Source: Butyricicoccus_A sp963601915
GTDB lineage: Bacteria > Bacillota > Clostridia > Oscillospirales > Butyricicoccaceae
Assembly: GCA_963601915.1 (NCBI GenBank)
Contig: CAVCGL010000023.1
Location: 1 to 35,117, forward strand
Direction of reading: 5' to 3'
Length of the DNA stretch: 35,117 bases
A program made the translations under genes and the position numbers. Positions within the stretch are counted from its first letter, which is position 1. Each line of letters starts with the position of its first letter. Under the pieces are notes generated by a model. It was not told the origin of the DNA and did no database searches. It saw only the letters and a list, made by a program, of their open reading frames with translations. This document shows positions 24,750-32,478 of this stretch, one piece after another.

Positions 24750-25552
24750 TGCTGAAGGACATCACACTGGGACAATATTTTCCGGGGCGTTCGCTTCTGC
24801 ACCGTGCCGACCCGCGCACAAAGATTCTGCTTGTGCTGGTACTGATTGTTGCTGTCTTTGTGTGCAGCAATCCTATCTCTATGCTGTTGCTTGCGGCGTT
24901 TATTTTCGGTATGGTTTATTTGGCGCGTCTCAAGCTGCGCATGGTGCTGCGCGGTCTCAAGCCGCTGCTGTTTATCATTGTCTTTACCGCGGTGCTGAAT
25001 CTGTTTATGACGCCGGGTGGGGATACCTTGTGGCAGTTTGCCATGCTCACGATCACATCCAATGGTGTCAGCCGAGCGGTACTCATTGTGGTGCGATTGA
25101 TTTTGCTGATTGTCGGCGCCTCGCTGCTGACATATACAACATCGCCGATTCAGCTCACAGATGGGTTGGAACGGCTGCTGTCTCCGCTCAAAAAAGTACA
25201 CGCGCCGATTCATGAGCTGGCGATGATGATGTCGCTGGCATTGCGGTTCATTCCGACACTGGTGGAGGAGACCGACAAAATTATGAGCGCGCAGCGCGCA
25301 CGCGGCGCGGATTTTGATTCCGGCGGCCTGCTGCACCGCGCTAAGGCACTTGTGCCGATTTTGGTGCCGCTGTTTGTATCGGCATTTCGCCGGGCAGATG
25401 AGCTGGCAACGGCGATGGAGTGCCGGCTGTATCGCGGAGATATTGGACGCACGAGAATGCGTCAGCTGAAATTTGGAAAAGCAGATGCAATTTGCGCGCT
25501 GGTCTCGGTGATTATCATCGGCGGTGCCATTGCCGTGCAGGTGTTTGCATAA
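24749..25552 (+). CDS. ecfT: ECF transporter transmembrane protein EcfT
   Basis: 267 residues with about five membrane segments (near 27-45, 48-62, 75-92, 108-130 and 245-264). EcfT joins the ATPase pair to exchangeable S components that bind vitamins or metals. The two coupling-helix motifs are recognisable: AQRARGADF is standard, while AMECRLYRG departs from the more usual AM-ARGY form. The third gene of the ecf operon, it is followed 51 bases later by a HAD phosphatase gene. Confidence 0.93.
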   Translation: MLKDITLGQYFPGRSLLHRADPRTKILLVLVLIVAVFVCSNPISMLLLAAFIFGMVYLARLKLRMVLRGLKPLLFIIVFTAVLNLFMTPGGDTLWQFAMLTITSNGVSRAVLIVVRLILLIVGASLLTYTTSPIQLTDGLERLLSPLKKVHAPIHELAMMMSLALRFIPTLVEETDKIMSAQRARGADFDSGGLLHRAKALVPILVPLFVSAFRRADELATAMECRLYRGDIGRTRMRQLKFGKADAICALVSVIIIGGAIAVQVFA

Positions 25553-25603
25553 CAAGTACGCATAAAAACAGGATTTTCACAAACGGAAGGGGAGCTATTC
25601 AGA

Positions 25604-26404
25604 ATGTATCGTTTGATTGCACTGGATCTGGACGGAACAGTGCTGACCAGCAGTATTGATATACTTCCATCGACGGTGGAGGCAGTGGCCTATGCGCGCA
25701 GCAAGGGCGTCAAGGTAATCGTCTGTACCGGTCGAATTGTAGGAGAAGCCGCTGTTTTCTCGAAAGAAATTGGCGCATCCTCTCTGCTGATTTCGGCAGG
25801 CGGCGCGGCGATTTCCGATGTGCGCAATGCGCGCAACGTAAAGGAATGGGCGATGCCGTGGGACATCGGAGCGAAGGTCGTAGAGGCTGTGCAGAATCGT
25901 CCGGTCACGGTCATGATTTATGTGGGCGACAGATTGTATCTGAACCCATATTCGGATGAAATTTTGTGTAATACCAAGCGCACAGAGGGCTTCTGGGCGA
26001 GCAAGGTAGTGCTGCCGGATGTCGCAGCGACGATCCGCGAGCATAAATTTCCGGTATCCAAGGTCTTTGCGCGCGGCGATGTACAGGTGCTGGCAGAGGC
26101 ACTGGCGGAAATTAATCAGCTGCCGGGCATTCATATCACGCGCTCGGCGGAAAATAATTTTGAGATTATGCCGGAGGGCGTCAATAAGGGACTTGCCTTG
26201 CAGGAGCTGACCCATGTTATGGGCATCACGATGGATGAAGTGATGGCAATTGGAGACAGCGACAACGATTCGGATATGCTGCGCATTGCGGGAATGCCGG
26301 TCGTCATGGGAAATGGCGATGAGGCAGTAAAAAAGCTGGCAAAATATGTCACAGATACCAATGATAATGACGGTGTGGCAAAGGCAATTTATCAATTCAT
26401 CTAA
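25604..26404 (+). CDS. HAD superfamily phosphatase, Cof type
   Basis: 266 residues. HAD motif I is LDLDGT with Asp8 and Asp10, motif II is VCTGR, and motif IV is GDSDND (217-222) preceded by the motif III Lys in VNKGLAL. A large C2 cap between motifs II and III marks the Cof/YidA type, which dephosphorylates sugar phosphates, pyridoxal phosphate or flavin precursors with broad specificity. AAGGGGAG lies 9 bases before the ATG. It may share the ecf transcript. A terminator common to the convergent lipoprotein gene follows. Confidence 0.93.
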   Translation: MYRLIALDLDGTVLTSSIDILPSTVEAVAYARSKGVKVIVCTGRIVGEAAVFSKEIGASSLLISAGGAAISDVRNARNVKEWAMPWDIGAKVVEAVQNRPVTVMIYVGDRLYLNPYSDEILCNTKRTEGFWASKVVLPDVAATIREHKFPVSKVFARGDVQVLAEALAEINQLPGIHITRSAENNFEIMPEGVNKGLALQELTHVMGITMDEVMAIGDSDNDSDMLRIAGMPVVMGNGDEAVKKLAKYVTDTNDNDGVAKAIYQFI

Positions 26405-26440
26405 GGAAAATAGATGGTAGATATAGGAATAGGGAAAGAA

Positions 26441-26466
26441 AAAGACCTGCCAGAGGCGGGTCTTTT
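26441..26466 (+). terminator. Bidirectional terminator
   Basis: AAAGACCTGCC / GGCGGGTCTTT with one wobble and loop AGA, with A and T runs on both flanks. It serves both the HAD gene and the minus-strand lipoprotein gene. Confidence 0.88.
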
Positions 26467-26481
26467 GTGCTGTTTGGCGCA

Positions 26482-27297
26482 TTAAGAAAGAGATTTCAGA
26501 TATTGCCGAAGGGTCAGATATTCATAGGTCACGAGCGGTTCGCTTTTATCCGGTGTCAGGATGTCGGTCTCCGTGATATTGCCGTGCTTGTCGTAGCTGT
26601 TGGTGTATTTCATCTGTAATTTTCCCTGTGCGTCATAGGTGCAGGTGTTGAGCAGATTGCCATCCGCATCGTAGTCCATTTCATCCCAGCTGTCCAGCGT
26701 GTCATTGGTATAGGTGCTGGATTTGACGAGATTTCCGGCTTCGTTATAGAGAGACTCGATGGTAATCGTATCCTGGGCGGCATCTGCATCGTTGTGCTGT
26801 ACCGATTTGGTCTGTCTGCCCTGGTCATCGGTTGTGATGTCAACCCAATAGCTGTTGTTGACACTGCCGTGCTCTTCGGTATGTACCTGCTTGGTCAGGT
26901 GTCCCTTGGCATCATAGGTATAGGCTTCCTCGTAGTTTTTGGTTTTCTTGCTGCCGTCCAGACTGACGGTGGCAATCAGATTGCCGTTTTTGTATTGATT
27001 GCTGATGCGGGACTGGATCTCTCCGGTTTCATTGTATGTGATCGCTTCTGTCGGCTGATTGTCCTCGTTGTATGTCGTCTCTGTCCAGCCGGTAAGATTC
27101 CCGGATGCAGAATAACGGGATTCTTTGGTGCAATTGCCGCTTGTGTCATAGTCATAGGTAACATAATTGCCTGCATTGGCGGTCTGCTTGGTACATACAT
27201 AGGGATTTTCAGATGAGCCTGCTTTGCCGGAACCGCAGCCTGTCAGCAAAAAAGCCGCCAGACAGACCAAAAGCAGGGCGGAATGCGTGTGCTTCAT
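26482..27297 (-). CDS. Lipoprotein with YD (RHS-like) repeats
   Basis: 271 residues. A signal peptide ends in the lipobox LTGC with lipidated Cys21. The mature protein consists of about ten short repeats of the YD/RHS type, for example TYDYDTSGNCTKESRYSASGNLTGW, AYTYDAKGHLTKQ, DYDADGNLLNTCTYDAQGKLQMK. In large RHS toxins such repeats build a beta-cage; here there are too few for a shell and there is no toxin tip, so it is probably a surface or periplasm-side binding protein of unknown ligand. AAAGGAGGAC stands before the ATG. It has its own promoter with a dyad over the -10. Confidence 0.85.
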   Translation of the reverse strand: MKHTHSALLLVCLAAFLLTGCGSGKAGSSENPYVCTKQTANAGNYVTYDYDTSGNCTKESRYSASGNLTGWTETTYNEDNQPTEAITYNETGEIQSRISNQYKNGNLIATVSLDGSKKTKNYEEAYTYDAKGHLTKQVHTEEHGSVNNSYWVDITTDDQGRQTKSVQHNDADAAQDTITIESLYNEAGNLVKSSTYTNDTLDSWDEMDYDADGNLLNTCTYDAQGKLQMKYTNSYDKHGNITETDILTPDKSEPLVTYEYLTLRQYLKSLS

Positions 27298-27315
27298 GAA
27301 TCGTCCTCCTTTGTT

Positions 27316-27350
27316 TGGTATAGCATACCATAAAAGTTAGCAAAATACAA
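27316..27350 (-). promoter_or_regulatory. Promoter with overlapping dyad, lipoprotein gene
   Basis: On the minus strand, TTGTAT (27350-27345), 17 bases, TATGCT (27327-27322), with TG as an extended -10. The -10 box lies inside TGGTAT-AGC-ATACCA (27316-27330), a perfect 6-bp dyad that could be a repressor site. Confidence 0.65.
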
Positions 27351-27359
27351 CGATAACGG

Positions 27360-27399
27360 CGAAAAAACGCCAGTTCCCGAGAAATCCGGAACTGGCGTT
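27360..27399 (-). terminator. Terminator of the AraC-family gene
   Basis: On the minus strand, AACGCCAGTTCC pairs with GGAACTGGCGTT (12 bp, 10-base loop) and is followed by a T run. It isolates the regulator gene from the lipoprotein gene downstream. Confidence 0.92.
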
Positions 27400-27418
27400 G
27401 TGTATTTAGCTTTGTCGA

Positions 27419-28258
27419 TTACTTGCCATTCTTGCGGTTGCGCTTCTGCCACTCACGCGGCGGAATGCCGAATACCTTGTGGAAGGCACGGGAGAAGTGC
27501 AGCTGATTCGGATAGCCGACAGAACGAGCAATCGTTGCAATCGGAGCGGCACCGATCTGGAGATAGTGACAAGCAACGCTCATGCGCTGGCGGATCAGAT
27601 ACTCCTGTGTGGTCATGCCGGTCGCATCGCGGAACAGCTTGCCGAGATAGCTTCTGTTCAGACCGCAGTACTGAGCGACATCTTCTACCGAAATATCCTG
27701 CGGATACTTGGTCTTGATATACCGGATGGACTTGTCAACGTAATACTGCTGGAGGTTGGATACCTTCGGCTGGCACGGACGCGGGCTTTCCTCTACCACG
27801 TTGTCCAGCACTTCCATTGCCAGACCATAGGCTTCCAGAGCGCCAAGCTCGGTGTCCGGATCGGTCAGGCGAGCCAGCGTTTTCGCTGTCTTGCAGTGCT
27901 CTCCCAGATCAGCCAGAGACAAAATCGGCTTTTGCGGTGTCAGACCGGCGCGTGCCAGAATTTTCGGCAGCGGATCGCCGGACATCTCTGCCCACATGAC
28001 CTTGGCAGAGCCTTCAAATGCAGAAGCATTGACACAGACGTCTGGGAACATGACGAGGACGGAGCCAGCCTCAATGGTGTGAAGCGACGTGCCGAGCTTC
28101 AGGCTGCCAGAGCCTTCTGTTATATATGCAATAACAGTGTGCTCGTTCAAAAACGGCAGCTGCTTCGTGTCGGCGTCCTTCTCGTACCGGCCATACTGCC
28201 GCAGGGCAGTTTGGCAAAAGCTAGCAGAGTCACAGAATTGAGTTGTAAATTCGACCAT
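27419..28258 (-). CDS. AraC family transcriptional regulator
   Basis: 279 residues. The N-terminal half resembles the AraC cupin-like sensor (AYITEGSGSLKLGTSLHTIEAGSVLVMFPD), and the last 100 residues hold two helix-turn-helix motifs: ISVEDVAQYCGLNRSYLGKLFRDATGMTTQEYLIRQRM and APIATIARSVGYPNQLHFSRAFHKVFGIPPREWQ. Such proteins usually respond to a sugar or metabolite and activate nearby genes, but no sugar genes adjoin it. The start is the ATG at 28258 with AAGGAG 9-10 bases upstream; a start at 28318 would add 20 residues and has no ribosome site. The mRNA leader is about 90 bases and contains an inverted repeat. Confidence 0.92.
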   Translation of the reverse strand: MVEFTTQFCDSASFCQTALRQYGRYEKDADTKQLPFLNEHTVIAYITEGSGSLKLGTSLHTIEAGSVLVMFPDVCVNASAFEGSAKVMWAEMSGDPLPKILARAGLTPQKPILSLADLGEHCKTAKTLARLTDPDTELGALEAYGLAMEVLDNVVEESPRPCQPKVSNLQQYYVDKSIRYIKTKYPQDISVEDVAQYCGLNRSYLGKLFRDATGMTTQEYLIRQRMSVACHYLQIGAAPIATIARSVGYPNQLHFSRAFHKVFGIPPREWQKRNRKNGK

Positions 28259-28278
28259 AATAAATCTCTCCTTGCCTG

Positions 28279-28316
28279 CGCATATCCGTAAATAAGGGGA
28301 AACATACGGCTTATGC
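28279..28316 (-). other. Inverted repeat in the AraC gene leader
   Basis: GCATA and CCGTA on one side match TACGG and TATGC on the other, giving a two-part hairpin around a 14-base loop between the promoter and the ribosome site. It could be an RNA hairpin or a binding site for the regulator itself. Confidence 0.45.
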
Positions 28317-28350
28317 AAATATTCCTTCTCAAATCTCTCAATATAATATC

Positions 28351-28379
28351 ATTATACGGAAAATAACAACATATTACAA
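28351..28379 (-). promoter_or_regulatory. Promoter of the AraC-family gene
   Basis: On the minus strand, TTGTAA (28379-28374), a 17-base spacer and a perfect TATAAT (28356-28351). Confidence 0.85.
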
Positions 28380-28703
28380 GAGGACTTTTGAAAATTTTAA
28401 AGAAAACTTAAATCCGCATAAAGAAATAAAAAGAACGGGAAAATCGAATAAATGCGAGATTGAAACTTGGCACGGACGAGGAGATTTTATCAGATATGCG
28501 TGCTGCGTGCACACGAGAGAAAGTTTGGAAAAATGAGAATAGTTAACAAAAATCACGGGAAAGTTGACGTTTAGATGACGAAAAGTAACAAATGTAAAAA
28601 TGAAATATCGGCGTTTTTCGGGTAAGAACAGATAAAATCCAACTGGTGTTTGGGAAAAACATTGGGCTGTACAGAGAAAAAATTATATTTTGCGGCAAAC
28701 CTC
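28380..28703. other. AT-rich intergenic region without a gene
   Basis: About 320 bases between the divergent AraC and pantothenate promoters. Composition is clearly AT-richer than the genes. I see no open frame with a ribosome site, no tRNA and no strong terminator. It holds only scattered A-tracts, which may be regulatory. Confidence 0.5.
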
Positions 28704-28732
28704 TTGTTTCGCATGGTTCGTTGTGCTATTCT
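28704..28732 (+). promoter_or_regulatory. Promoter of the pantothenate operon
   Basis: TTGTTT (28704-28709), a 17-base spacer and TATTCT (28727-28732) preceded by TGC as an extended -10. Transcription would start near 28739, giving a leader of about 137 bases. Confidence 0.7.
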
Positions 28733-28742
28733 AAACGGTATG

Positions 28743-28795
28743 GGTGGTATTACGAGTATCCATCGTAAACTGCACCGGATGTTTTTTCTTTTTTT
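28743..28795 (+). promoter_or_regulatory. Leader hairpin and T tract before the pantothenate operon
   Basis: GGTG (28743) and CACC (28773) close an internal loop and a perfect 6-bp stem TTACGA/TCGTAA with loop GTATCCA. Six bases later comes a tract with 13 T in 14 positions (28782-28795). The layout suggests a conditional terminator or a ligand-sensing element. The pan RNA motif is known before pantothenate genes in Firmicutes, but I cannot confirm a match by eye. A second small stem, CGGCA/TGCCG, follows. Confidence 0.45.
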
Positions 28796-28875
28796 CGGCA
28801 CAGCCTATATTGCCGCAGGCAAGTGGGACTGATGCGCAGGGAATCGCCGACCGTAGAAATACAGAGGTGGTTCAT

Positions 28876-29718
28876 ATGAAAATTGGTTTTATCGGCGCGG
28901 GAAACGTCGGTACATCGCTCGGTAAGCTGTTTACCCAGCACGGTATCGCCGTCACAGGCTACTTTAGCAGAACCCGCAAGCACGCCGAGGAGGCAGCAGA
29001 GTTTACAAGGACGCATTGCTTTGATACATTGGAAGAGATCGTACAAGCGAGCGATACCCTGTTCGTGACCACATCGGATGGTGTGGTTGCACGCATGTGG
29101 AAGGACATGAAAACACTGCCGATCAAAAGTAAATGGATATGCCATTGCAGCGGCGCACTGCCCAGCTCGGTTTTCGAGGGAGCGGATGCGTGCGGCGCAC
29201 AGACCTGTTCCGTGCACCCGATGATGGCAGTCAGTGACCGATTCTCCGCGTGGGAGAAGCTGTCCGGCGCATTTTTTACGCTGGAAGGCAATGGCGCACC
29301 GCATATGCAGGCGGTTTTGGATGCCTGCGGCGTACAGTATGCGTCAATTGGTGCGCAGGACAAGGCGCGATACCATTTGGCAGCGTGCGTTGTCAGCAAT
29401 CTGGTCGTTGGACTGGCAGACTGGGGCACACAGCTCCTACAGCAGTGCGGCTTTACGCCGGAGCAGGCGCTGACCGCTTTGACTCCGCTGATGCAGGGAA
29501 ATCTGCAGGCGGTTTGCGAGAAGGGGCCGGTCAACGGTCTGAGCGGGCCGGCAGAGCGCGGAGACATGGGAACAATCCAGTCGCACATGGCATGTCTGAC
29601 GCGGGAAGAACAGGCACTATATGCCCGTCTGACGCGCAGATTATGTGATATTGCACACAAAAAACATCCAGACAGAGACGATACCGCCCTCATCAAGTAC
29701 TTGGAGGGATTGTCATGA
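28876..29718 (+). CDS. Rossmann-fold/DUF2520 oxidoreductase, probable ketopantoate reductase (PanG-like)
   Basis: 280 residues. The N-terminal NAD(P)-binding GAGNVG (7-12) in MKIGFIGAGNVGTSLG starts a Rossmann domain (about 1-130), followed by an all-helical DUF2520 domain (about 140-275) with SVHPMMAVSDRF at the junction. The ATG at 28876 has GAGGTGG upstream, and the stop overlaps the panB start (ATGA). The classical ketopantoate reductase PanE is absent from the operon, which otherwise has panB, panC and panD. PanG, described in Francisella, is an alternative ketopantoate reductase; this gene is a good candidate for the same role, by context and fold. IlvC could also do the job, so the assignment is inference. 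Confidence 0.8.
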   Translation: MKIGFIGAGNVGTSLGKLFTQHGIAVTGYFSRTRKHAEEAAEFTRTHCFDTLEEIVQASDTLFVTTSDGVVARMWKDMKTLPIKSKWICHCSGALPSSVFEGADACGAQTCSVHPMMAVSDRFSAWEKLSGAFFTLEGNGAPHMQAVLDACGVQYASIGAQDKARYHLAACVVSNLVVGLADWGTQLLQQCGFTPEQALTALTPLMQGNLQAVCEKGPVNGLSGPAERGDMGTIQSHMACLTREEQALYARLTRRLCDIAHKKHPDRDDTALIKYLEGLS

Positions 29719-30542
29719 AGAACACTGTATTAACATTCCAGCAGGCAAAAAAGGAAGGCACGCGTCTGTCGATGCTGACAGCGTATGATTACTTGACCGC
29801 TAAGCTCGTCGATGCAGCAGGTATCAACTCGATTCTGGTAGGAGATTCGCTGGGAAATACCATTCTCGGCTATGAGGACACATTGTCCGTTACAATGGAA
29901 GATATGATTCATCATACGGCAGCTGTTGCCCGCGGTGCAAAACATGCACTGGTTATCGGTGACATGCCGTTTATGTCGTATCAGGCATCTGTTTATGACG
30001 CTGTTGTCAATGCAGGCAGATTGATGAAGGAAGGCCGCGCACAGGCAGTCAAGCTGGAGGGCGGCGCTTCAGTATGCGAGCAGATCAAGGCAATTGTCGG
30101 CGCATCTATTCCGGTTTGCGCCCATCTCGGTCTGACCCCGCAGTCCATCAATGCATTCGGCGGCTTTAAGGTACAGGGCAAGGGCGAAAAGGAAGCACAG
30201 CAGATTCTGGATGATGCCCGCCGCGTACAGGAAGCAGGTGCCTTTGCTGTTGTTCTGGAAGGCATTCCGGCACTGCTTGCACAGAAGATTACCGACAGCC
30301 TGGATATTCCGACCATCGGCATCGGCGCCGGTGCTGGCTGCGACGGTCAGGTTTTGGTTTATCAGGATATGCTCGGTATGTTCACGGACTTCAAGCCGAA
30401 GTTCGTCAAGCACTTTGCAAACGTCGGCGAGATTATGACCGAAGCGTTCAAGGCCTTCGATCAGGAAGTCAAGGAAGGCGTCTTCCCGGCACAGGAGCAT
30501 ACCTATAAGATTGATGAGGACATCATCGGCAGATTGTATTAA
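29715..30542 (+). CDS. panB: 3-methyl-2-oxobutanoate hydroxymethyltransferase
   Basis: 275 residues. It transfers a hydroxymethyl group from methylene-tetrahydrofolate to ketoisovalerate, giving ketopantoate. The metal-binding GDSLG is at 43-47, MLTAYDYLTAKLVD, GDMPFMSY and KLEGG form the rest of the site, and PTIGIGAGAGCDGQVLVYQDMLG is the family signature. The start overlaps the DUF2520 stop by four bases, which ties the two steps (hydroxymethylation and reduction) together. panC follows after 42 bases. Confidence 0.97.
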   Translation: MKNTVLTFQQAKKEGTRLSMLTAYDYLTAKLVDAAGINSILVGDSLGNTILGYEDTLSVTMEDMIHHTAAVARGAKHALVIGDMPFMSYQASVYDAVVNAGRLMKEGRAQAVKLEGGASVCEQIKAIVGASIPVCAHLGLTPQSINAFGGFKVQGKGEKEAQQILDDARRVQEAGAFAVVLEGIPALLAQKITDSLDIPTIGIGAGAGCDGQVLVYQDMLGMFTDFKPKFVKHFANVGEIMTEAFKAFDQEVKEGVFPAQEHTYKIDEDIIGRLY

Positions 30543-30584
30543 GAGAACGCATCGCAAACATGCAGGCATATAAAGGAGTTTCAC

Positions 30585-31433
30585 ATGATTACCATCGTTA
30601 AGACAATAGAAGAAGTTCGCGCACAGGTAAAGGCATGGCGCGCTGAGGGACTGACCGTAGGTCTGGTTCCGACCATGGGTTATTTGCATGAAGGTCATCA
30701 GAGCCTGATTGCGCGCTCGGTTGCAGAGAACGACCGCACCGTGGTTTCCGACTTTGTCAACCCGATTCAGTTTGGCCCGACAGAGGATCTGGCAACCTAT
30801 CCGCGCGATTTGGAGCGCGACGCTGCTCTGTGTGAGTCTACCGGCGCAAACCTGATTTTCAATCCGGAGCCGGAAGAAATGTACGCACCGGACTTCTGCA
30901 CCTATGTGGATATGGATCACCTGACCAAGGGTCTGTGCGGCAAGACGCGCCCGATTCATTTCCGCGGCGTGTGCACGGTTGTCAGCAAGCTGTTCCACAT
31001 CGTACAGCCGGATCGCGCTTACTTCGGCCAGAAGGACGCACAGCAGCTCGCTGTCATTCGCCGCATGGTGCGCGACCTGAATATGCCGCTGACCATCGTT
31101 GGCTGCCCGATTATCCGTGAAGAGGACGGTCTGGCAAAGTCTTCCCGCAATACCTACTTGAGCGCAGAGGAGCGCAAGGCAGCCCTGTGCCTGTCCCGCG
31201 GTCTGAACAAGGGCAAGGCTGCTGTAGAAGCCGGCGAGACCGATGCAGAAAAGGTCAAGGCAATCATTGCCGCTGAGATTGAGGCAGAGCCGCTCAGCCG
31301 CATTGACTATGTAGAAATTGTAGATTGGAACAATCTGGAGCCGGTCAGCAGCACCGAAGGCTCGATCCTCGCCGCTGTTGCCGTATATATCGGCAAGACC
31401 CGCCTGATTGATAACTTTATCATTAAACGCTAA
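30585..31433 (+). CDS. panC: Pantothenate synthetase (pantoate-beta-alanine ligase)
   Basis: 282 residues. It joins pantoate and beta-alanine with ATP through a pantoyl-adenylate. The nucleotide-binding PTMGYLHEGH spans 29-38 with the HxGH-type pair His35 and His38; FGQKDAQQL and the KSSRNTYLS (KMSKS-like) loop follow. AAAGGAG lies before the ATG. Third gene of the operon; panD starts 23 bases after the stop. Confidence 0.97.
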   Translation: MITIVKTIEEVRAQVKAWRAEGLTVGLVPTMGYLHEGHQSLIARSVAENDRTVVSDFVNPIQFGPTEDLATYPRDLERDAALCESTGANLIFNPEPEEMYAPDFCTYVDMDHLTKGLCGKTRPIHFRGVCTVVSKLFHIVQPDRAYFGQKDAQQLAVIRRMVRDLNMPLTIVGCPIIREEDGLAKSSRNTYLSAEERKAALCLSRGLNKGKAAVEAGETDAEKVKAIIAAEIEAEPLSRIDYVEIVDWNNLEPVSSTEGSILAAVAVYIGKTRLIDNFIIKR

Positions 31434-31456
31434 ATAAAACGGAGGACGAAATTTAC

Positions 31457-31855
31457 ATGACAATCCAGATGCTGAAAGGCAAAATTCACCGCGCCGTTGT
31501 AACACAGGCTGAGCTGAACTATGTGGGTTCGATTACCATCGACAGCGAGCTTCTGAATACAGCTGGTATTTATGAGTATGAAAAAGTACAGATTGTAGAC
31601 GTAAACAACGGCAATCGCTTTGAAACGTACACCATCGCAGGTGAGCCGGGCAGCGGCGTGATCTGTCTGAACGGCGCGGCAGCACGCTGCGCATCTGAGG
31701 GCGACCATGTGATTATTATGGCATATGCGGATGTGACACCGGAAGAGGCACAGACTCATAAGCCGAAGGTCGTTTTTGTTGACGATGACAACCATATCGC
31801 GCGTGTCACGCATTATGAGAAGGCGGGCGCACTGTACGACGACGAACGACTGTAA
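31457..31855 (+). CDS. panD: Aspartate 1-decarboxylase proenzyme
   Basis: 132 residues. It decarboxylates aspartate to beta-alanine, the substrate of PanC. The proenzyme self-cleaves between Gly24 and Ser25 (YVGSITID) to form the pyruvoyl cofactor; both residues are present. Other conserved segments are NGNRFETYTI and NGAAARCASEGDHVIIMAYA. GGAGG stands before the ATG. Last gene of the operon, followed by a terminator. Confidence 0.97.
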   Translation: MTIQMLKGKIHRAVVTQAELNYVGSITIDSELLNTAGIYEYEKVQIVDVNNGNRFETYTIAGEPGSGVICLNGAAARCASEGDHVIIMAYADVTPEEAQTHKPKVVFVDDDNHIARVTHYEKAGALYDDERL

Positions 31856-31873
31856 GACAAACCGATAGAACAG

Positions 31874-31900
31874 ACCGACTGCATACGCAGTCGGTTTTTT
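31874..31900 (+). terminator. Terminator of the pantothenate operon
   Basis: Perfect 9-bp stem ACCGACTGC / GCAGTCGGT with loop ATAC and a following T run. Confidence 0.93.
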
Positions 31901-31912
31901 CTTTTCCTCGTG

Positions 31913-31930
31913 CAGCAATTTGTCTTGCTG
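31913..31930 (+). other. Small dyad before the sigma factor gene
   Basis: CAGCAA and TTGCTG, perfect 6-bp inverses with a 6-base spacer, in the short gap before the sigma gene. Possible operator. No standard promoter is evident here. Confidence 0.35.
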
Positions 31931-31962
31931 TGGGGTGTATAGAGCGAAGGGAGGAAAGCACA

Positions 31963-32478
31963 GTGAGACAAAACGAAACTACCGATCAGCTCATCCGAAA
32001 ATATGCCGACATGGTGTATCGCCTAGCGTTTGCACGGATGGGAACGAAATATGACGCCGATGAGATCTTTCAGGAAGTTTTTTTGCGATACTTGAAAAAA
32101 TGTCCGACATTTCACGACGAAGAGCACGAAAAAGCATGGTTTTTGCGCGTGACGGTCAATTGCTGTAATAAGATGCACATGTCTGCCTGGCGCAGACATA
32201 CCGTAGAGCTGGAAGAAAATCTTTCCTGGGAAGCACCGGAGGATTCCGGCTTGTATGATGCGCTTCGGCAACTGCCGCCCAAATATCGGGAAGTTATTCA
32301 TCTGTTTTATTATGAGGATATGACGACTGAACAAATCGCGCAGGCCCTGCACCGCCGCAGCGGCACGGTTCGTTCCCAATTGACCCGGGCGCGAGAGATG
32401 CTGCGAGAGCTTTTGAGAGAGGAGAATGACGATGAAACGCAACTATCAGCATATGATGCAGCAAGTGAAACCCAATGA
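31963..32478 (+). CDS. RNA polymerase sigma factor, ECF type (sigma-70 family)
   Basis: 171 residues with sigma region 2 (about 10-75: LIRKYADMVYRLAFARMGTKYDADEIFQEVFLRYL) and region 4 (about 100-155: LPPKYREVIHLFYYEDMTTEQIAQAL with a helix-turn-helix), lacking regions 1 and 3. Translation starts at GTG (31963) with GGGAGG 8 bases upstream; an ATG at 31930 has no such site. The 3' end overlaps the next gene by 47 bases in another frame, a usual arrangement for a sigma and its anti-sigma partner. The signal it answers is unknown, and I saw no autoregulated promoter. Confidence 0.92.
   Translation: MRQNETTDQLIRKYADMVYRLAFARMGTKYDADEIFQEVFLRYLKKCPTFHDEEHEKAWFLRVTVNCCNKMHMSAWRRHTVELEENLSWEAPEDSGLYDALRQLPPKYREVIHLFYYEDMTTEQIAQALHRRSGTVRSQLTRAREMLRELLREENDDETQLSAYDAASETQ

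Noticed and set aside
28380..28703. Small genes in the AT-rich gap
   Set aside because: Frames of up to 60-76 codons exist but lack ribosome sites and cross the promoters on either side.
30069..31505. 478-codon open frame on the minus strand
   Set aside because: It is antisense to panB, panC and panD, whose catalytic motifs are intact.
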